Of a stretch of 39,455 nucleotides of DNA, positions 15,922-23,723 are shown piece after piece. A program made the position numbers and the translations under genes. The stretch is from Chitinophagaceae bacterium (GTDB taxonomy: Bacteria > Bacteroidota > Bacteroidia > Chitinophagales > Chitinophagaceae). Within the stretch, counting starts at the first letter, position 1. Each line of letters begins with the position of its first letter. Below the pieces are notes generated by a model, which ran no database searches, was not told the DNA's origin, and saw only the letters and a list, made by a program, of their open reading frames with translations. The stretch covers positions 1 through 39,455 of the forward strand of contig JAHBTL010000051.1 of NCBI GenBank assembly GCA_019638615.1. The letters run 5' to 3'.

Positions 15922-15957
15922 GCTGTTGAGGAAAATGAACCCCATAATATAAGTAAG

Positions 15958-15990
15958 AGAACCTTGAATAAAGGTTCTTTTTTTGTTTTT
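15958..15990 (+). terminator. Rho-independent terminator after ilvE
   Basis: AGAACCTT (15958-15965) pairs perfectly with AAGGTTCT (15971-15978) around a 5-base loop, followed by seven T residues and a further T-rich stretch. It lies 36 bases after the ilvE stop. Confidence 0.85.
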
Positions 15991-16079
15991 ATCTTAATAA
16001 CCTGCTGATTTGCAATAATATAGACACAATGACGGAACTGGTATGAATTTCTTACTACTGGTAATAAACAACAGAAAGT

Positions 16080-16553
16080 ATGATAAGAAAATCAATGACC
16101 TTCCGTGCTCTCCCGTTCCTTTGTATATTATTCGCCGGCTGCTTCTTGTTTTCCTGTAAAAAAGATTCGCCACCGGAGCCGGACCCTGTAGTAGATTTCA
16201 GAAATTATAAGTTGTTTAATTACTCAAGTGGCAGCGAAGTGGAGTCTGGCAGCTTTAAGATTGAGCAATTGCTGAATGGCAATTCCAGGCTCACCATTAC
16301 TATAAATGAGCCTTTCAGGCAAAAAGGAGTTAATTTTGAAGCATTAATCAATACCAGAGACGCGGAAGATAATGAGCTGGTTTTCTCTAACCTGGGTATG
16401 GTAAATGGTGAAACGGGTATTTTAGTAACTGATCCCGTCATAAGCAGCGGCTCTAATTTGCCCATAAAGTTTACTGACCTTATCAACAAAACAGGCTATT
16501 ATGTTAAGGTTATGAACGGGGCCAATGTACAGGCAACCGGGGTAATCCGGTAA
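16080..16553 (+). CDS. Small lipoprotein of unknown function
   Basis: 157 residues. The N-terminal hydrophobic stretch ends in a lipobox, LFSC followed by KKDS, so the mature protein should be lipid-anchored at Cys 26. The rest is a single beta-rich domain with FRNYKLFNYSSGSEVESGSF near the start and a closing YYVKVMNGANVQATGVIR strand pair. I do not recognise a family. It is flanked by the ilvE terminator and the rpsL promoter, so it appears to be monocistronic. Confidence 0.7.
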   Translation: MIRKSMTFRALPFLCILFAGCFLFSCKKDSPPEPDPVVDFRNYKLFNYSSGSEVESGSFKIEQLLNGNSRLTITINEPFRQKGVNFEALINTRDAEDNELVFSNLGMVNGETGILVTDPVISSGSNLPIKFTDLINKTGYYVKVMNGANVQATGVIR

Positions 16554-16588
16554 ACGTGACCATTTTTATGAATTTACATTTATAAATT

Positions 16589-16619
16589 TTGGTATTTCCC
16601 GACAAGCCGCTTACCTTTG
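16589..16619 (+). promoter_or_regulatory. rpsL-rpsG promoter
   Basis: TTG at 16589-16591 and TACCTTTG at 16612-16619 with a 20-base spacer match the Bacteroidota housekeeping promoter (TTG-N19-21-TAnnTTTG). The ATG of rpsL follows 25 bases later, after AAAAGGTAAGA. Confidence 0.8.
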
Positions 16620-16643
16620 CCGTCCCAAAAATAAAAGGTAAGA

Positions 16644-17024
16644 ATGCCTACAATACAACAATTAGTAAGAAAAGGTAGAGAAATCATCAGGGCTAAAAGC
16701 AAATCCAGGGCACTGGACAGTTGTCCTCAGCGCAGGGGTGTTTGCACACGCGTTTATACCACCACTCCCAAAAAGCCGAACTCGGCTTTGCGTAAAGTTG
16801 CCAAAGTTCGTTTAACCAATAAAGTGGAGGTGATCGCCTATATTCCCGGTGAGGGGCATAACCTGCAGGAGCACTCCATTGTATTGATCCGCGGAGGTCG
16901 TGTAAAAGACTTACCGGGTGTTCGTTACCACATTGTAAGGGGCAGCCTTGATACCGCCGGTGTAAAAGACCGTAAGCAAAGCCGTTCTAAATACGGAACC
17001 AAAAAGGAAAAGGCTAAAAAATAG
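16644..17024 (+). CDS. rpsL: Small ribosomal subunit protein S12
   Basis: 126 residues, full length. [20 protein letters not shown] is the decoding-site loop, and both lysines (43 and 44 counting Met) are the wild-type residues whose substitution gives streptomycin resistance elsewhere. [15 protein letters not shown] is the second conserved loop. The protein sits at the A-site side of the 30S subunit and monitors codon-anticodon pairing. It has a perfect upstream promoter and is followed by rpsG after 45 bases. Confidence 0.98.
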   Translation: MPTIQQLVRKGREIIRAKSKSRALDSCPQRRGVCTRVYTTTPKKPNSALRKVAKVRLTNKVEVIAYIPGEGHNLQEHSIVLIRGGRVKDLPGVRYHIVRGSLDTAGVKDRKQSRSKYGTKKEKAKK

Positions 17025-17069
17025 TTCAACAAAAGTTATTCGTTAAGCAAGCAATAATTTAACAATAGT

Positions 17070-17537
17070 ATGCGTAAAGCACAAGCCAAAAAATTGCCGT
17101 TAGCGCCAGACCCAAGGTATAATGACAAACTGGTAACCAGGTTTGTAAACAACCTGATGTGGGGTGGTAAAAAAAGCACGGCGTATGACATTTTTTACAA
17201 CGCAGTGGAAAAAGTATCTAAAATATCCGGTGAAAACGGGTACGAAATATGGAAAAGAGCGTTGGGCAATGTAACGCCTGCCGTTGAGGTACGCAGCCGC
17301 AGAATAGGTGGCGCTACTTTCCAGATTCCTACAGAAGTTCGCCCCGACAGGAAAGTTTCACTCAGCATTAAATGGCTGATACGTTATAGCCGCGAAAGAA
17401 ACGGTAAAACAATGGCAGACAAACTGGCTAACGAAATAGTGGCAGCCAGCAAAGGCGAAGGCGCCGCTTTCAAAAAGAAAGAAGATACGCACCGCATGGC
17501 TGATGCCAACAAAGCATTCGCTCACTTCAGAGTATAA
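17070..17537 (+). CDS. rpsG: Small ribosomal subunit protein S7
   Basis: 155 residues, the usual length. Hallmarks are the N-terminal basic [54 protein letters not shown], and the C-terminal [16 protein letters not shown]. It nucleates assembly of the 30S head and binds its own mRNA in other bacteria. It is the second gene of the rpsL operon and is followed by a strong terminator, so fusA is not part of this transcript. Confidence 0.98.
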   Translation: MRKAQAKKLPLAPDPRYNDKLVTRFVNNLMWGGKKSTAYDIFYNAVEKVSKISGENGYEIWKRALGNVTPAVEVRSRRIGGATFQIPTEVRPDRKVSLSIKWLIRYSRERNGKTMADKLANEIVAASKGEGAAFKKKEDTHRMADANKAFAHFRV

Positions 17538-17560
17538 CCATATTTTTTTTGTTTTTTTTT

Positions 17561-17592
17561 ACCCTGTTGCTGAAAAGTGACAGGGTTTTTTA
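17561..17592 (+). terminator. Rho-independent terminator after rpsG
   Basis: ACCCTGT (17561-17567) pairs with ACAGGGT (17580-17586), followed by TTTTTTA. A T-rich tract (17542-17560) precedes it. The stem sequence is the same as in the terminator after fusA. Confidence 0.85.
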
Positions 17593-18001
17593 TTGCTGAT
17601 TTGAGAATTTCTGATTTGAGATTTGAAATTTGAGATGAGGGGTCAGGTATGAGCTATAAACGTGAAACCTGTAACCTGAAACGTGAAGCTTGCAACTTGT
17701 AACCTAAGACTTGCAACCTGTGTGATTTTCATTGTCCACCGCCAACTATCCCTGACTGCCCAAAGCCCACAGCTGATGGCAACCTGAAACCTGAGACTTG
17801 CAACCTATGCGGCAGATAGCTGATTGCTCACAGCCACACGCAGATTCTTTACTCACGAAAATGTTTCACTTTATCCGGCAGCTATTTGTTCGTTCTGAAT
17901 GACAAGAAAAAACAATGGACGATTGACAGTGGATAGTTGACAGTGTGTCAATTCTCCACTGTCCATCGTCAACTATCCAACGTCCATTCCTCAAACCATA
18001 A
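17593..18001. repeat. Intergenic degenerate repeat region, copy A
   Basis: A gene-free stretch made of short degenerate repeats. It begins with GATTTGA-type units, including the 19-mer GAGATTTGAAATTTGAGAT at 17618-17636. Units of the AACCTGAAAC/CTTGCAACCT kind follow from 17657 to about 17800. Next comes a core (17831-17910, from CAGCCACACG to GACAAGAAAA) and finally GGATAGTTGACAGTG/GTCAACTATCC inverted units (17928-17990). The core has a diverged copy on the opposite strand at 22438-22521. No open frame of note. Confidence 0.75.
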
Positions 18002-19273
18002 CTATTCTCTCTTCGAAGGTCGGATGATCATGCGCAACGCCTGGTCTTTGGTAAAATAAGCGATCATCCAGTTGAATAAAGTGGTTAGCTTGTTGCGATA
18101 GTTGACCAGCGAAATAAGGTGGATAAATATCCAGATAAACCAGGCTATAAACCCTTTGAAATGGAGCCCGGACGGCAGGTCGGCCACCGCTTTATTCCGT
18201 CCGATAATGGCCATAGAGCCTTTGTCTTTATAACGGAAAGGAATAAGCGCTTTTTGCCTGGATGAACGAACCAGGTTTTTCCCCAATAACTTGCCCTGCT
18301 GCAAAGCTACCTGCGCTACCTGCGGGTGTCCCTCAGGAAAACCGGGATCGCTCAGTTGGATACAGGTATCTCCCACTGCATAAATATTGTCGAAGCCTTC
18401 CACTTTATTATATGCATCTACGATCATGCGCTTCCCCCTGCCATAACTTGCAGCAGGAATGCCATCAAAAACTTTTGACGTTACTCCCGCGGCCCATATC
18501 AGGTTTTGGGTTTCGATAACGGCGCCGTTGTTCAAAACGACCTTGTCATCTACATAATCATTAACATGCGTGTTCAAAATAATTTCAACTCCCAGTTTGG
18601 TCAGCGCATTATAAGTATCCTGCTGCGATTTTTTACTCATGGGCGAAAGCAACTGTGCACCACCATCAATAAGGTATATATGGCTTACCTCTCCCGCCCC
18701 TCTTAATTCAGGATAATCTTTTCTTATCACCGAAGTTTTCATTTCTGCCAGCATGCCCGACACTTCTACACCTGTAGGTCCGCCTCCCGCAACTACAATA
18801 GTCAGTAGTTTTCCCCGTTCGTTTTTATCGGTTGTTACGGTAGCCTTTTCTATTTGCTGCAACAAATAGTTCCTCATTTCAATCGCATCGTTTACCGTTT
18901 TCATGGGAATGGCATTTTTGTGCACATTCTCCAATCCGAAATAGTTGCTTTCCGTACCTGTAGCAAATACAAGGTAATCGTACTCCAGCTCACCGGTAGA
19001 GAGCGCTACTTTATTTTGTTCAGGCATCACTTTCTGCAGGGCACCCATTCTAAAGCTGAGATTTTTTTTACCCTGGAACATTTTACGGAATGGATAACTG
19101 ATATTCGACGCTTCCAGAAAGCCGGTTGCCACCTGGTACAAAAGCGGGGGAAAGAAAGTGTAATTGTTTTTATCAACCAGGGTTACCTGAAAGCCGGTAT
19201 TGCCACACACATATTTTGCAACATTAATGCCTGCAAAACCTCCTCCAATGATCACTATTCTTTTTGCCATCAT
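18002..19273 (-). CDS. ndh: Type II NADH dehydrogenase (NDH-2)
   Basis: 423 residues. The FAD-binding Rossmann motif IIGGGFAGINVAKYV is near the N-terminus, and FPPLLYQVATGFLEASNI is the family signature around 45. The second dinucleotide motif VAGGGPTGVEVSGML binds NAD(P)H, and NIYAVGDTC closes the FAD site. A hydrophobic C-terminal region (FIAWFIWIFIHLISLVNYR) anchors it to the membrane, as in NDH-2 enzymes, which pass electrons from NADH to quinone without pumping protons. The start is either of two adjacent Met codons. It is convergent with rpsL-rpsG and divergent from fusA, so it interrupts the normal rpsG-fusA order. Confidence 0.9.
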   Translation of the reverse strand: MMAKRIVIIGGGFAGINVAKYVCGNTGFQVTLVDKNNYTFFPPLLYQVATGFLEASNISYPFRKMFQGKKNLSFRMGALQKVMPEQNKVALSTGELEYDYLVFATGTESNYFGLENVHKNAIPMKTVNDAIEMRNYLLQQIEKATVTTDKNERGKLLTIVVAGGGPTGVEVSGMLAEMKTSVIRKDYPELRGAGEVSHIYLIDGGAQLLSPMSKKSQQDTYNALTKLGVEIILNTHVNDYVDDKVVLNNGAVIETQNLIWAAGVTSKVFDGIPAASYGRGKRMIVDAYNKVEGFDNIYAVGDTCIQLSDPGFPEGHPQVAQVALQQGKLLGKNLVRSSRQKALIPFRYKDKGSMAIIGRNKAVADLPSGLHFKGFIAWFIWIFIHLISLVNYRNKLTTLFNWMIAYFTKDQALRMIIRPSKRE

Positions 19274-19315
19274 TCAATGATTTTATTAATTCTTTCCTGT
19301 TCTACAAGTCCCCTG

Positions 19316-19323
19316 CAAAGGTA
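19316..19323 (-). promoter_or_regulatory. -7 element of ndh promoter
   Basis: On the minus strand the bases read TACCTTTG, an exact -7 match, 43 bases before the ndh start. No TTG sits at the expected -33 spacing, so the call rests on the -7 box. Confidence 0.5.
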
Positions 19324-19410
19324 CTCACGGCAACGCACAATGCAGGCATGTAACCCACTATAGAGACGCTCGGTGCATGAAAAAAAATGCTAATATAGCG
19401 GCGTCTTCTA

Positions 19411-19441
19411 TTGGCCAAATTAATTTTAATGCATACCTTTG
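19411..19441 (+). promoter_or_regulatory. fusA promoter
   Basis: TTG at 19411-19413 and TACCTTTG at 19434-19441 with exactly 20 bases between them, the same architecture as the rpsL promoter. Transcription should start about 19447, leaving a leader of about 155 bases before fusA. Confidence 0.8.
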
Positions 19442-19445
19442 CGCC

Positions 19446-19565
19446 GCCAAAAGAGTAGACAATTGGGGGTTTGTGATGTTCTACAAGCTATTTGGCGCAG
19501 TATGAGAGTATTTCCTTCCATATAAATTCTACTTATTTCCTGTAGCAGGAAATTTTTATTTTTTT
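19446..19565 (+). promoter_or_regulatory. Structured fusA 5' leader with terminator-like hairpin
   Basis: Nested helices are possible: GCCAAA (19446-19451) with TTTGGC (19491-19496), and GTAGA (19455-19459) with TCTAC (19480-19484). Further on, ATTTCCTG (19535-19542) pairs perfectly with CAGGAAAT (19546-19553) around TAG, followed by a long T-rich tract (TTTTATTTTTTTC). The second hairpin has the form of an intrinsic terminator placed between promoter and gene, as in an attenuator. No protein or ligand partner is visible. Confidence 0.45.
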
Positions 19566-19604
19566 CATTTTTTGTATATAAAATTTTATTCCAAACAATA
19601 ATTT

Positions 19605-21749
19605 ATGGCAGACTTAAAATTTCAAAGAAACTTTGGTATTGCGGCGCATATCGATGCCGGTAAAACCACTACTACGGAGCGTATTCTGCGCTACACGGGT
19701 ATGATTCATAAAATAGGTGAGGTACATGATGGTGCAGCTACCACAGACTGGATGGAACAGGAAAAAGAGCGCGGTATTACCATTACCTCTGCTGCGGTAA
19801 GCTGCCAGTGGAACTTTCCTACCGATAAAGGAAAGGTAACTCCGGATACCAAGAAGTATTATTTCAATATAATTGATACGCCCGGCCACGTTGACTTTAC
19901 GGTAGAAGTAGAGCGTTCCATGCGTGTACTGGATGGTTTGATCGCATTGTTCTCCGCAGTTGATGGTGTGGAGCCTCAGTCTGAAACCGTTTGGCGCCAG
20001 GCTAACCGCTATAAGGTTCCGCGTATCGGCTTCGTAAACAAAATGGATCGTGCGGGTGCAGACTTTCTGAACGTAGTAAAGCAGGTAAAAGAAATGCTGG
20101 GCGCGAAGGCTGTTCCCCTGCAGTTGCCTATAGGCGCGGAAGATAACTTCAAAGGCGTAGTGGACCTTATCAAAATGAAAGGCATCATCTGGCATATGGA
20201 AACAGAAGGAATGACCTTTGATGAGGTTGATGTACCTGCAGACATGCTGGATGAAGTAAATGAATGGAGAGCAAGTCTTGTAGAAGCAGTTGCCGAATAC
20301 GATGACAACCTGATGGAGAAGTTTTTTGATGACCCTAATAGCATCACAGAAGATGAAATGCATGAAGCCATCCGTAAAGCTACGGTTGACCTGAGCATTG
20401 TGCCGATGATGTGCGGCTCTTCTTTCAAAAACAAAGGGGTACAAACGGCGCTTGACGCGGTATGCCGTTACCTGCCTTCCCCGGTTGATATTGACGCAAT
20501 TGAGGGAACTGACCCTGATACCGGTGAGACCATTATCCGCAAGCCTGATCCTAAAGAACCGTTTGCGGCATTGGCTTTCAAGATCATGACCGATCCTTTC
20601 GTAGGGCGCCTGGCGTTCTTCCGCGCGTACTCAGGTCACCTGGACGCAGGTTCTTATGTGCTGAACGTAAGAAGCGGTAAAAAAGAGCGCATCAGCCGTA
20701 TCATGAAAATGTTTGCCAATAAGCAGAACCCGGTTGACTTTATTGAAGCGGGCGATATCGGTGCGGCTGTAGGCTTTAAGGAAATTAAAACCGGCGATAC
20801 TCTTTGCGACGAAGATCATCCGATTGTACTGGAAAACATGTTCATCCCTGAACCGGTGATTTCTATTGCGATTGAACCCAAAACACAGGTAGACGTAGAT
20901 AAAATGGGCATGGCTATCGGTAAGCTGGTAGAAGAAGATCCTACATTGCGTGTAAAAACCGATGAAGATACCGGTCAGACCATCCTACAGGGTATGGGTG
21001 AGCTTCACCTGGAGATCATTGTTGACCGTATGCGCCGCGAATTTAAGGTAGAAGTAAACCAGGGCGCTCCCCAGGTGGCTTATAAAGAAGCGTTTACCAA
21101 TACAGTTGAGCATCGTGAAGTGTTGAAGAAACAAACCGGTGGTCGCGGTAAATTTGCCGATATCGTGTTTGAAATAGGACCCGCCGACGAAGAGTGGCTG
21201 AAAGAGAATCCCGGAAAATCGTTCCAGTTTGTGAATGATATTTTCGGTGGTTCAATTCCCCGCGAATTTGTGCCTGCTATCCAGAAAGGTTTTGAAACTT
21301 CGATGAGTACAGGTGTGCTGGCCAACTACCCGCTGGAGCATATGAAAATACGTGTGTTCGACGGCAGCTATCACGATGTGGATTCTGACTCTATGTCGTT
21401 TGAGCTTTGTGCCAAAAGCGGTTTCCGGGAAGCCGGCCGCAAAGCAAGACCCGTATTGCTGGAACCAATCATGAAAGTGGAAGTGTTAACGCCTGACCAA
21501 TACATGGGTGATGTTACCGGTGACATCAACCGCCGTCGTGGTATACTGGAAGGCATGGATTCCCGCAATAACCTGCAGGTGATAAAAGCAAAAGTGCCAT
21601 TGAGTGAAATGTTCGGCTATGTAACACAATTGCGTTCATTGACTTCCGGGCGCGCCACATCTACTATGGAGTTCAGTCATTACAACCCCGCACCTAACAA
21701 CATTGCTGAAGAAGTAATAGCGAAGGTGAAAGGAAAGGTGACAGCTTAG
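19605..21749 (+). CDS. fusA: Translation elongation factor G
   Basis: 714 residues, full length. G1 is [15 protein letters not shown], the switch region is [21 protein letters not shown]3 is [16 protein letters not shown] and G4 is [10 protein letters not shown]. Domain IV carries [15 protein letters not shown] and [18 protein letters not shown]; domain V ends with the [21 protein letters not shown] signature. It is the GTPase that translocates tRNA and mRNA on the ribosome. It has its own promoter, leader and terminator. In most bacteria it directly follows rpsG and in Bacteroidota often precedes the S10 operon; here it is followed by an unrelated membrane protein gene. Confidence 0.98.
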   Translation: MADLKFQRNFGIAAHIDAGKTTTTERILRYTGMIHKIGEVHDGAATTDWMEQEKERGITITSAAVSCQWNFPTDKGKVTPDTKKYYFNIIDTPGHVDFTVEVERSMRVLDGLIALFSAVDGVEPQSETVWRQANRYKVPRIGFVNKMDRAGADFLNVVKQVKEMLGAKAVPLQLPIGAEDNFKGVVDLIKMKGIIWHMETEGMTFDEVDVPADMLDEVNEWRASLVEAVAEYDDNLMEKFFDDPNSITEDEMHEAIRKATVDLSIVPMMCGSSFKNKGVQTALDAVCRYLPSPVDIDAIEGTDPDTGETIIRKPDPKEPFAALAFKIMTDPFVGRLAFFRAYSGHLDAGSYVLNVRSGKKERISRIMKMFANKQNPVDFIEAGDIGAAVGFKEIKTGDTLCDEDHPIVLENMFIPEPVISIAIEPKTQVDVDKMGMAIGKLVEEDPTLRVKTDEDTGQTILQGMGELHLEIIVDRMRREFKVEVNQGAPQVAYKEAFTNTVEHREVLKKQTGGRGKFADIVFEIGPADEEWLKENPGKSFQFVNDIFGGSIPREFVPAIQKGFETSMSTGVLANYPLEHMKIRVFDGSYHDVDSDSMSFELCAKSGFREAGRKARPVLLEPIMKVEVLTPDQYMGDVTGDINRRRGILEGMDSRNNLQVIKAKVPLSEMFGYVTQLRSLTSGRATSTMEFSHYNPAPNNIAEEVIAKVKGKVTA

Positions 21750-21774
21750 CAAGTAACTAGTTAGATTCTGATAC

Positions 21775-21812
21775 AACCCTGTTTTGCAGCAATGCATTAC
21801 AGGGTTTTTTGT
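21775..21812 (+). terminator. Rho-independent terminator after fusA
   Basis: AACCCTGT (21775-21782) pairs with ACAGGGTT (21799-21806), followed by TTTTG. The 8-bp stem is the same sequence as that of the rpsG terminator; only the loop differs. Confidence 0.85.
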
Positions 21813-21853
21813 TTTGTTTCGGGTTTCTTGCTTTCTTCGTAGTCTGTTAATTC

Positions 21854-22318
21854 ATGCAAATAGTATCCAAGCCATACCATCTTCTTTTAATAGCCTCTGT
21901 AGTGCTGGTGCTTATCTCCTTACTTAGTGGTGGCGGCAGCCTTGATATTCATTTAACCGGTACGCAGCACGTGCTGGACGGTATTTTTATACTCAGGTCA
22001 TTGGCTATGCTCCTGCTGCTGAATTGGATATTGTATCGTGTAACACATCAATTCCTTTTAACCGGCGCTTTAACATGGTTGCATATAATCGTTACGCTGA
22101 TCGTAGTAACGGGAATTGTTGTTCTCATTTTTATGGAAGGAACCGTGCATCCTAAAAGGTATTTTGATTACAGCTATACGCCGGTGCATGAAATTAGCTG
22201 GAGGAGTATGATGGGTTTCATTCCCGCGTTCATCATACTGGTATTGCTCACCCAACTGTTGTTTATAATTAATCTTCTTTTGGGGGTTTTAAAACGGGTC
22301 AATTCAAATGATAGCTAA
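21854..22318 (+). CDS. Integral membrane protein of unknown function
   Basis: 154 residues with four predicted membrane helices (about 9-25, 44-62, 73-93 and 119-143). The loop between helices 1 and 2 contains GGGSLDIHLTGTQHVLDGIF, and the loop between 3 and 4 contains HPKRYFDYSYTPVHEISW. The His residues in these loops and in helix 3 could bind a cofactor or metal, but this is speculation. It starts 42 bases after the fusA terminator and is followed by the second intergenic repeat. I do not recognise a named family. Confidence 0.7.
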   Translation: MQIVSKPYHLLLIASVVLVLISLLSGGGSLDIHLTGTQHVLDGIFILRSLAMLLLLNWILYRVTHQFLLTGALTWLHIIVTLIVVTGIVVLIFMEGTVHPKRYFDYSYTPVHEISWRSMMGFIPAFIILVLLTQLLFIINLLLGVLKRVNSNDS

Positions 22319-22679
22319 GTTTTTGTGAGGTATAAGGTATAAGAGATTTGAAATTTGAGATTTGAGATTTGAAATGAACTGTCAGTAGCTTATAGTTTGT
22401 GTCTACACTATCAATTGTCAACCGTCCATTGTCAACTTTTTCTTGTCATTCAGAGCGAGTAAATAACTGTTGGATAATAAAGAAATCATTTCCGTGAGCG
22501 AAGAATCTGTCCGTGTGGCTGTCAGCGATCAGCTTTCAGCCATTCATTTGTGGTTTTTTGTTGATGGTTTACAGTTCATTGATGGATGGAGAGCATTCCG
22601 GCTATAGGTTGTCAGGCATCTCAAATTTCAAATCTCAAATCCTCTATCTCACCAGCACTCTAAATCATTATCTTGCAAC
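22319..22679. repeat. Intergenic repeat, copy B, with 19-bp terminal inverted repeats
   Basis: Gene-free. GAGATTTGAAATTTGAGAT at 22343-22361 and its exact reverse complement at 22618-22636 bound a segment of about 294 bases. Inside lies a core (22438-22521, from TCTTGTCATTCAGAGCG to CGTGTGGCTGT) that is a diverged inverted copy of 17831-17910. The layout resembles a MITE or REP-like element. There is no coding capacity for a transposase. Confidence 0.65.
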
Positions 22680-23318
22680 ATGGTTATCACTTCTGCTACA
22701 TACGTGGTAAGCAGCCCCGATTACAAGCACTGCCCGAAGCCGGATCGTCCCGAGTATGCCTTTATAGGGCGGAGTAACGTAGGCAAATCTTCACTTATCA
22801 ATATGTTATGCAATCACCAGAAGCTGGCAAAGACCTCCGCTACCCCGGGTAAAACGCAAATGATCAATCATTTTGCCATTGAAAGCGCTTCCTCCGCTAA
22901 GGACCATGACCGGTGGTACATCGTGGATTTGCCAGGATACGGCTTTGCCAAAGTATCGCAGCAACAGCGAAAGCAATGGGAAAAAATGATGGAAGATTAT
23001 TTCCGGAAGAGAGAAACCCTCGTAAATGTTTTTGTGCTGATTGACAGCCGCCATTCTCCCCAAAGAGCAGATATTGAATTTGTAAACCGGTTGGGCGAGT
23101 GGGAAATTCCGTTTTGCATTGTATTTACAAAGTCCGACAAAACCACCCAGCAGGATGTGAGCAGGAATGTAAAAAGCTTTTTGAACGAGATGCGTAAAAC
23201 CTGGCAGTTTTTACCTCCGCATTTTATTACAAGCACTGTAAAAAAAACGGGACGCGATAAAATCTTAGCAGCGATTGAAACATGGAATAAAAGCTTTGAA
23301 AACAGGGATAAGGAATAA
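22680..23318 (+). CDS. engB: Ribosome biogenesis GTPase EngB (YihA/YsxC)
   Basis: 212 residues. G1 is FIGRSNVGKSSLINML (residues 29-44), the switch I segment is KTSATPGKTQMINHF, G3 is DLPGYGFAKVS and G4 is FTKSDK. This is the standard EngB architecture: a TrmE-Era-EngA-YihA-Septin class GTPase required for 50S subunit assembly. A near -7 element (TATCTTG) lies about 10 bases before the ATG. It starts just after repeat copy B and appears to be monocistronic. Confidence 0.95.
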   Translation: MVITSATYVVSSPDYKHCPKPDRPEYAFIGRSNVGKSSLINMLCNHQKLAKTSATPGKTQMINHFAIESASSAKDHDRWYIVDLPGYGFAKVSQQQRKQWEKMMEDYFRKRETLVNVFVLIDSRHSPQRADIEFVNRLGEWEIPFCIVFTKSDKTTQQDVSRNVKSFLNEMRKTWQFLPPHFITSTVKKTGRDKILAAIETWNKSFENRDKE

Positions 23319-23723
23319 AAATCAAAACACCAGAAAATGGAATTCAGTCCAGGGAAAGGTCAGTAGCAATAGCTTCATAACAGTGTTTCTCTGCAGGCTT
23401 GCTTCCATTTCCTGATGTTCTGTCTCAGAGGTAATTCACACGATTCTTTTTACAATTACAGCTTATATCTTACACTATTAAAAAGAACCACTCACTCAAT
23501 AGGAATAAGGGAAACCAAAGCGGGATCATTTCCTTTGCAGATGTTTCATTTTGCAGGAGCAAAGTAACAGCAGGCACGCTTATTAAAGAATAGTTGATCG
23601 TATTAAAAACCCGTAATATTTCACCTTATTGTACTGTAGTGGAGTTACTACAAAAAAGTATATTTACCGGTATACTGCTTCTATTTATTTGCTGAACAAC
23701 ATTTACTTTATTAGCTTAGCCGG
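23319..23723. other. 405-base intergenic region before the helicase gene
   Basis: No open frame of credible length. One feature stands out: TGTAGT-GGAGTT-ACTACA at 23635-23652, a 6-bp inverted repeat with a 6-base spacer about 70 bases before the GTG start, which could be an operator. The rest is AT-rich without obvious terminator or promoter of the TTG/TAnnTTTG type. Confidence 0.5.

Noticed and set aside
17645-17800. Possible CRISPR array in the AACCTGAAAC/CTTGCAACCT units
   Set aside because: Units are degenerate, without constant repeat length or unique spacers of even size, and no cas gene is present.
19614-20444. 276-codon minus-strand frame opposite fusA
   Set aside because: Antisense shadow of a highly conserved gene; Phe/His/Tyr-rich with no motif.
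23633-23654. BlaI/MecI-type operator
   Set aside because: Half-sites are in the opposite order (TGTAGT first) to the TACA/TGTA arrangement of that family, and no BlaI or BlaR gene is near.
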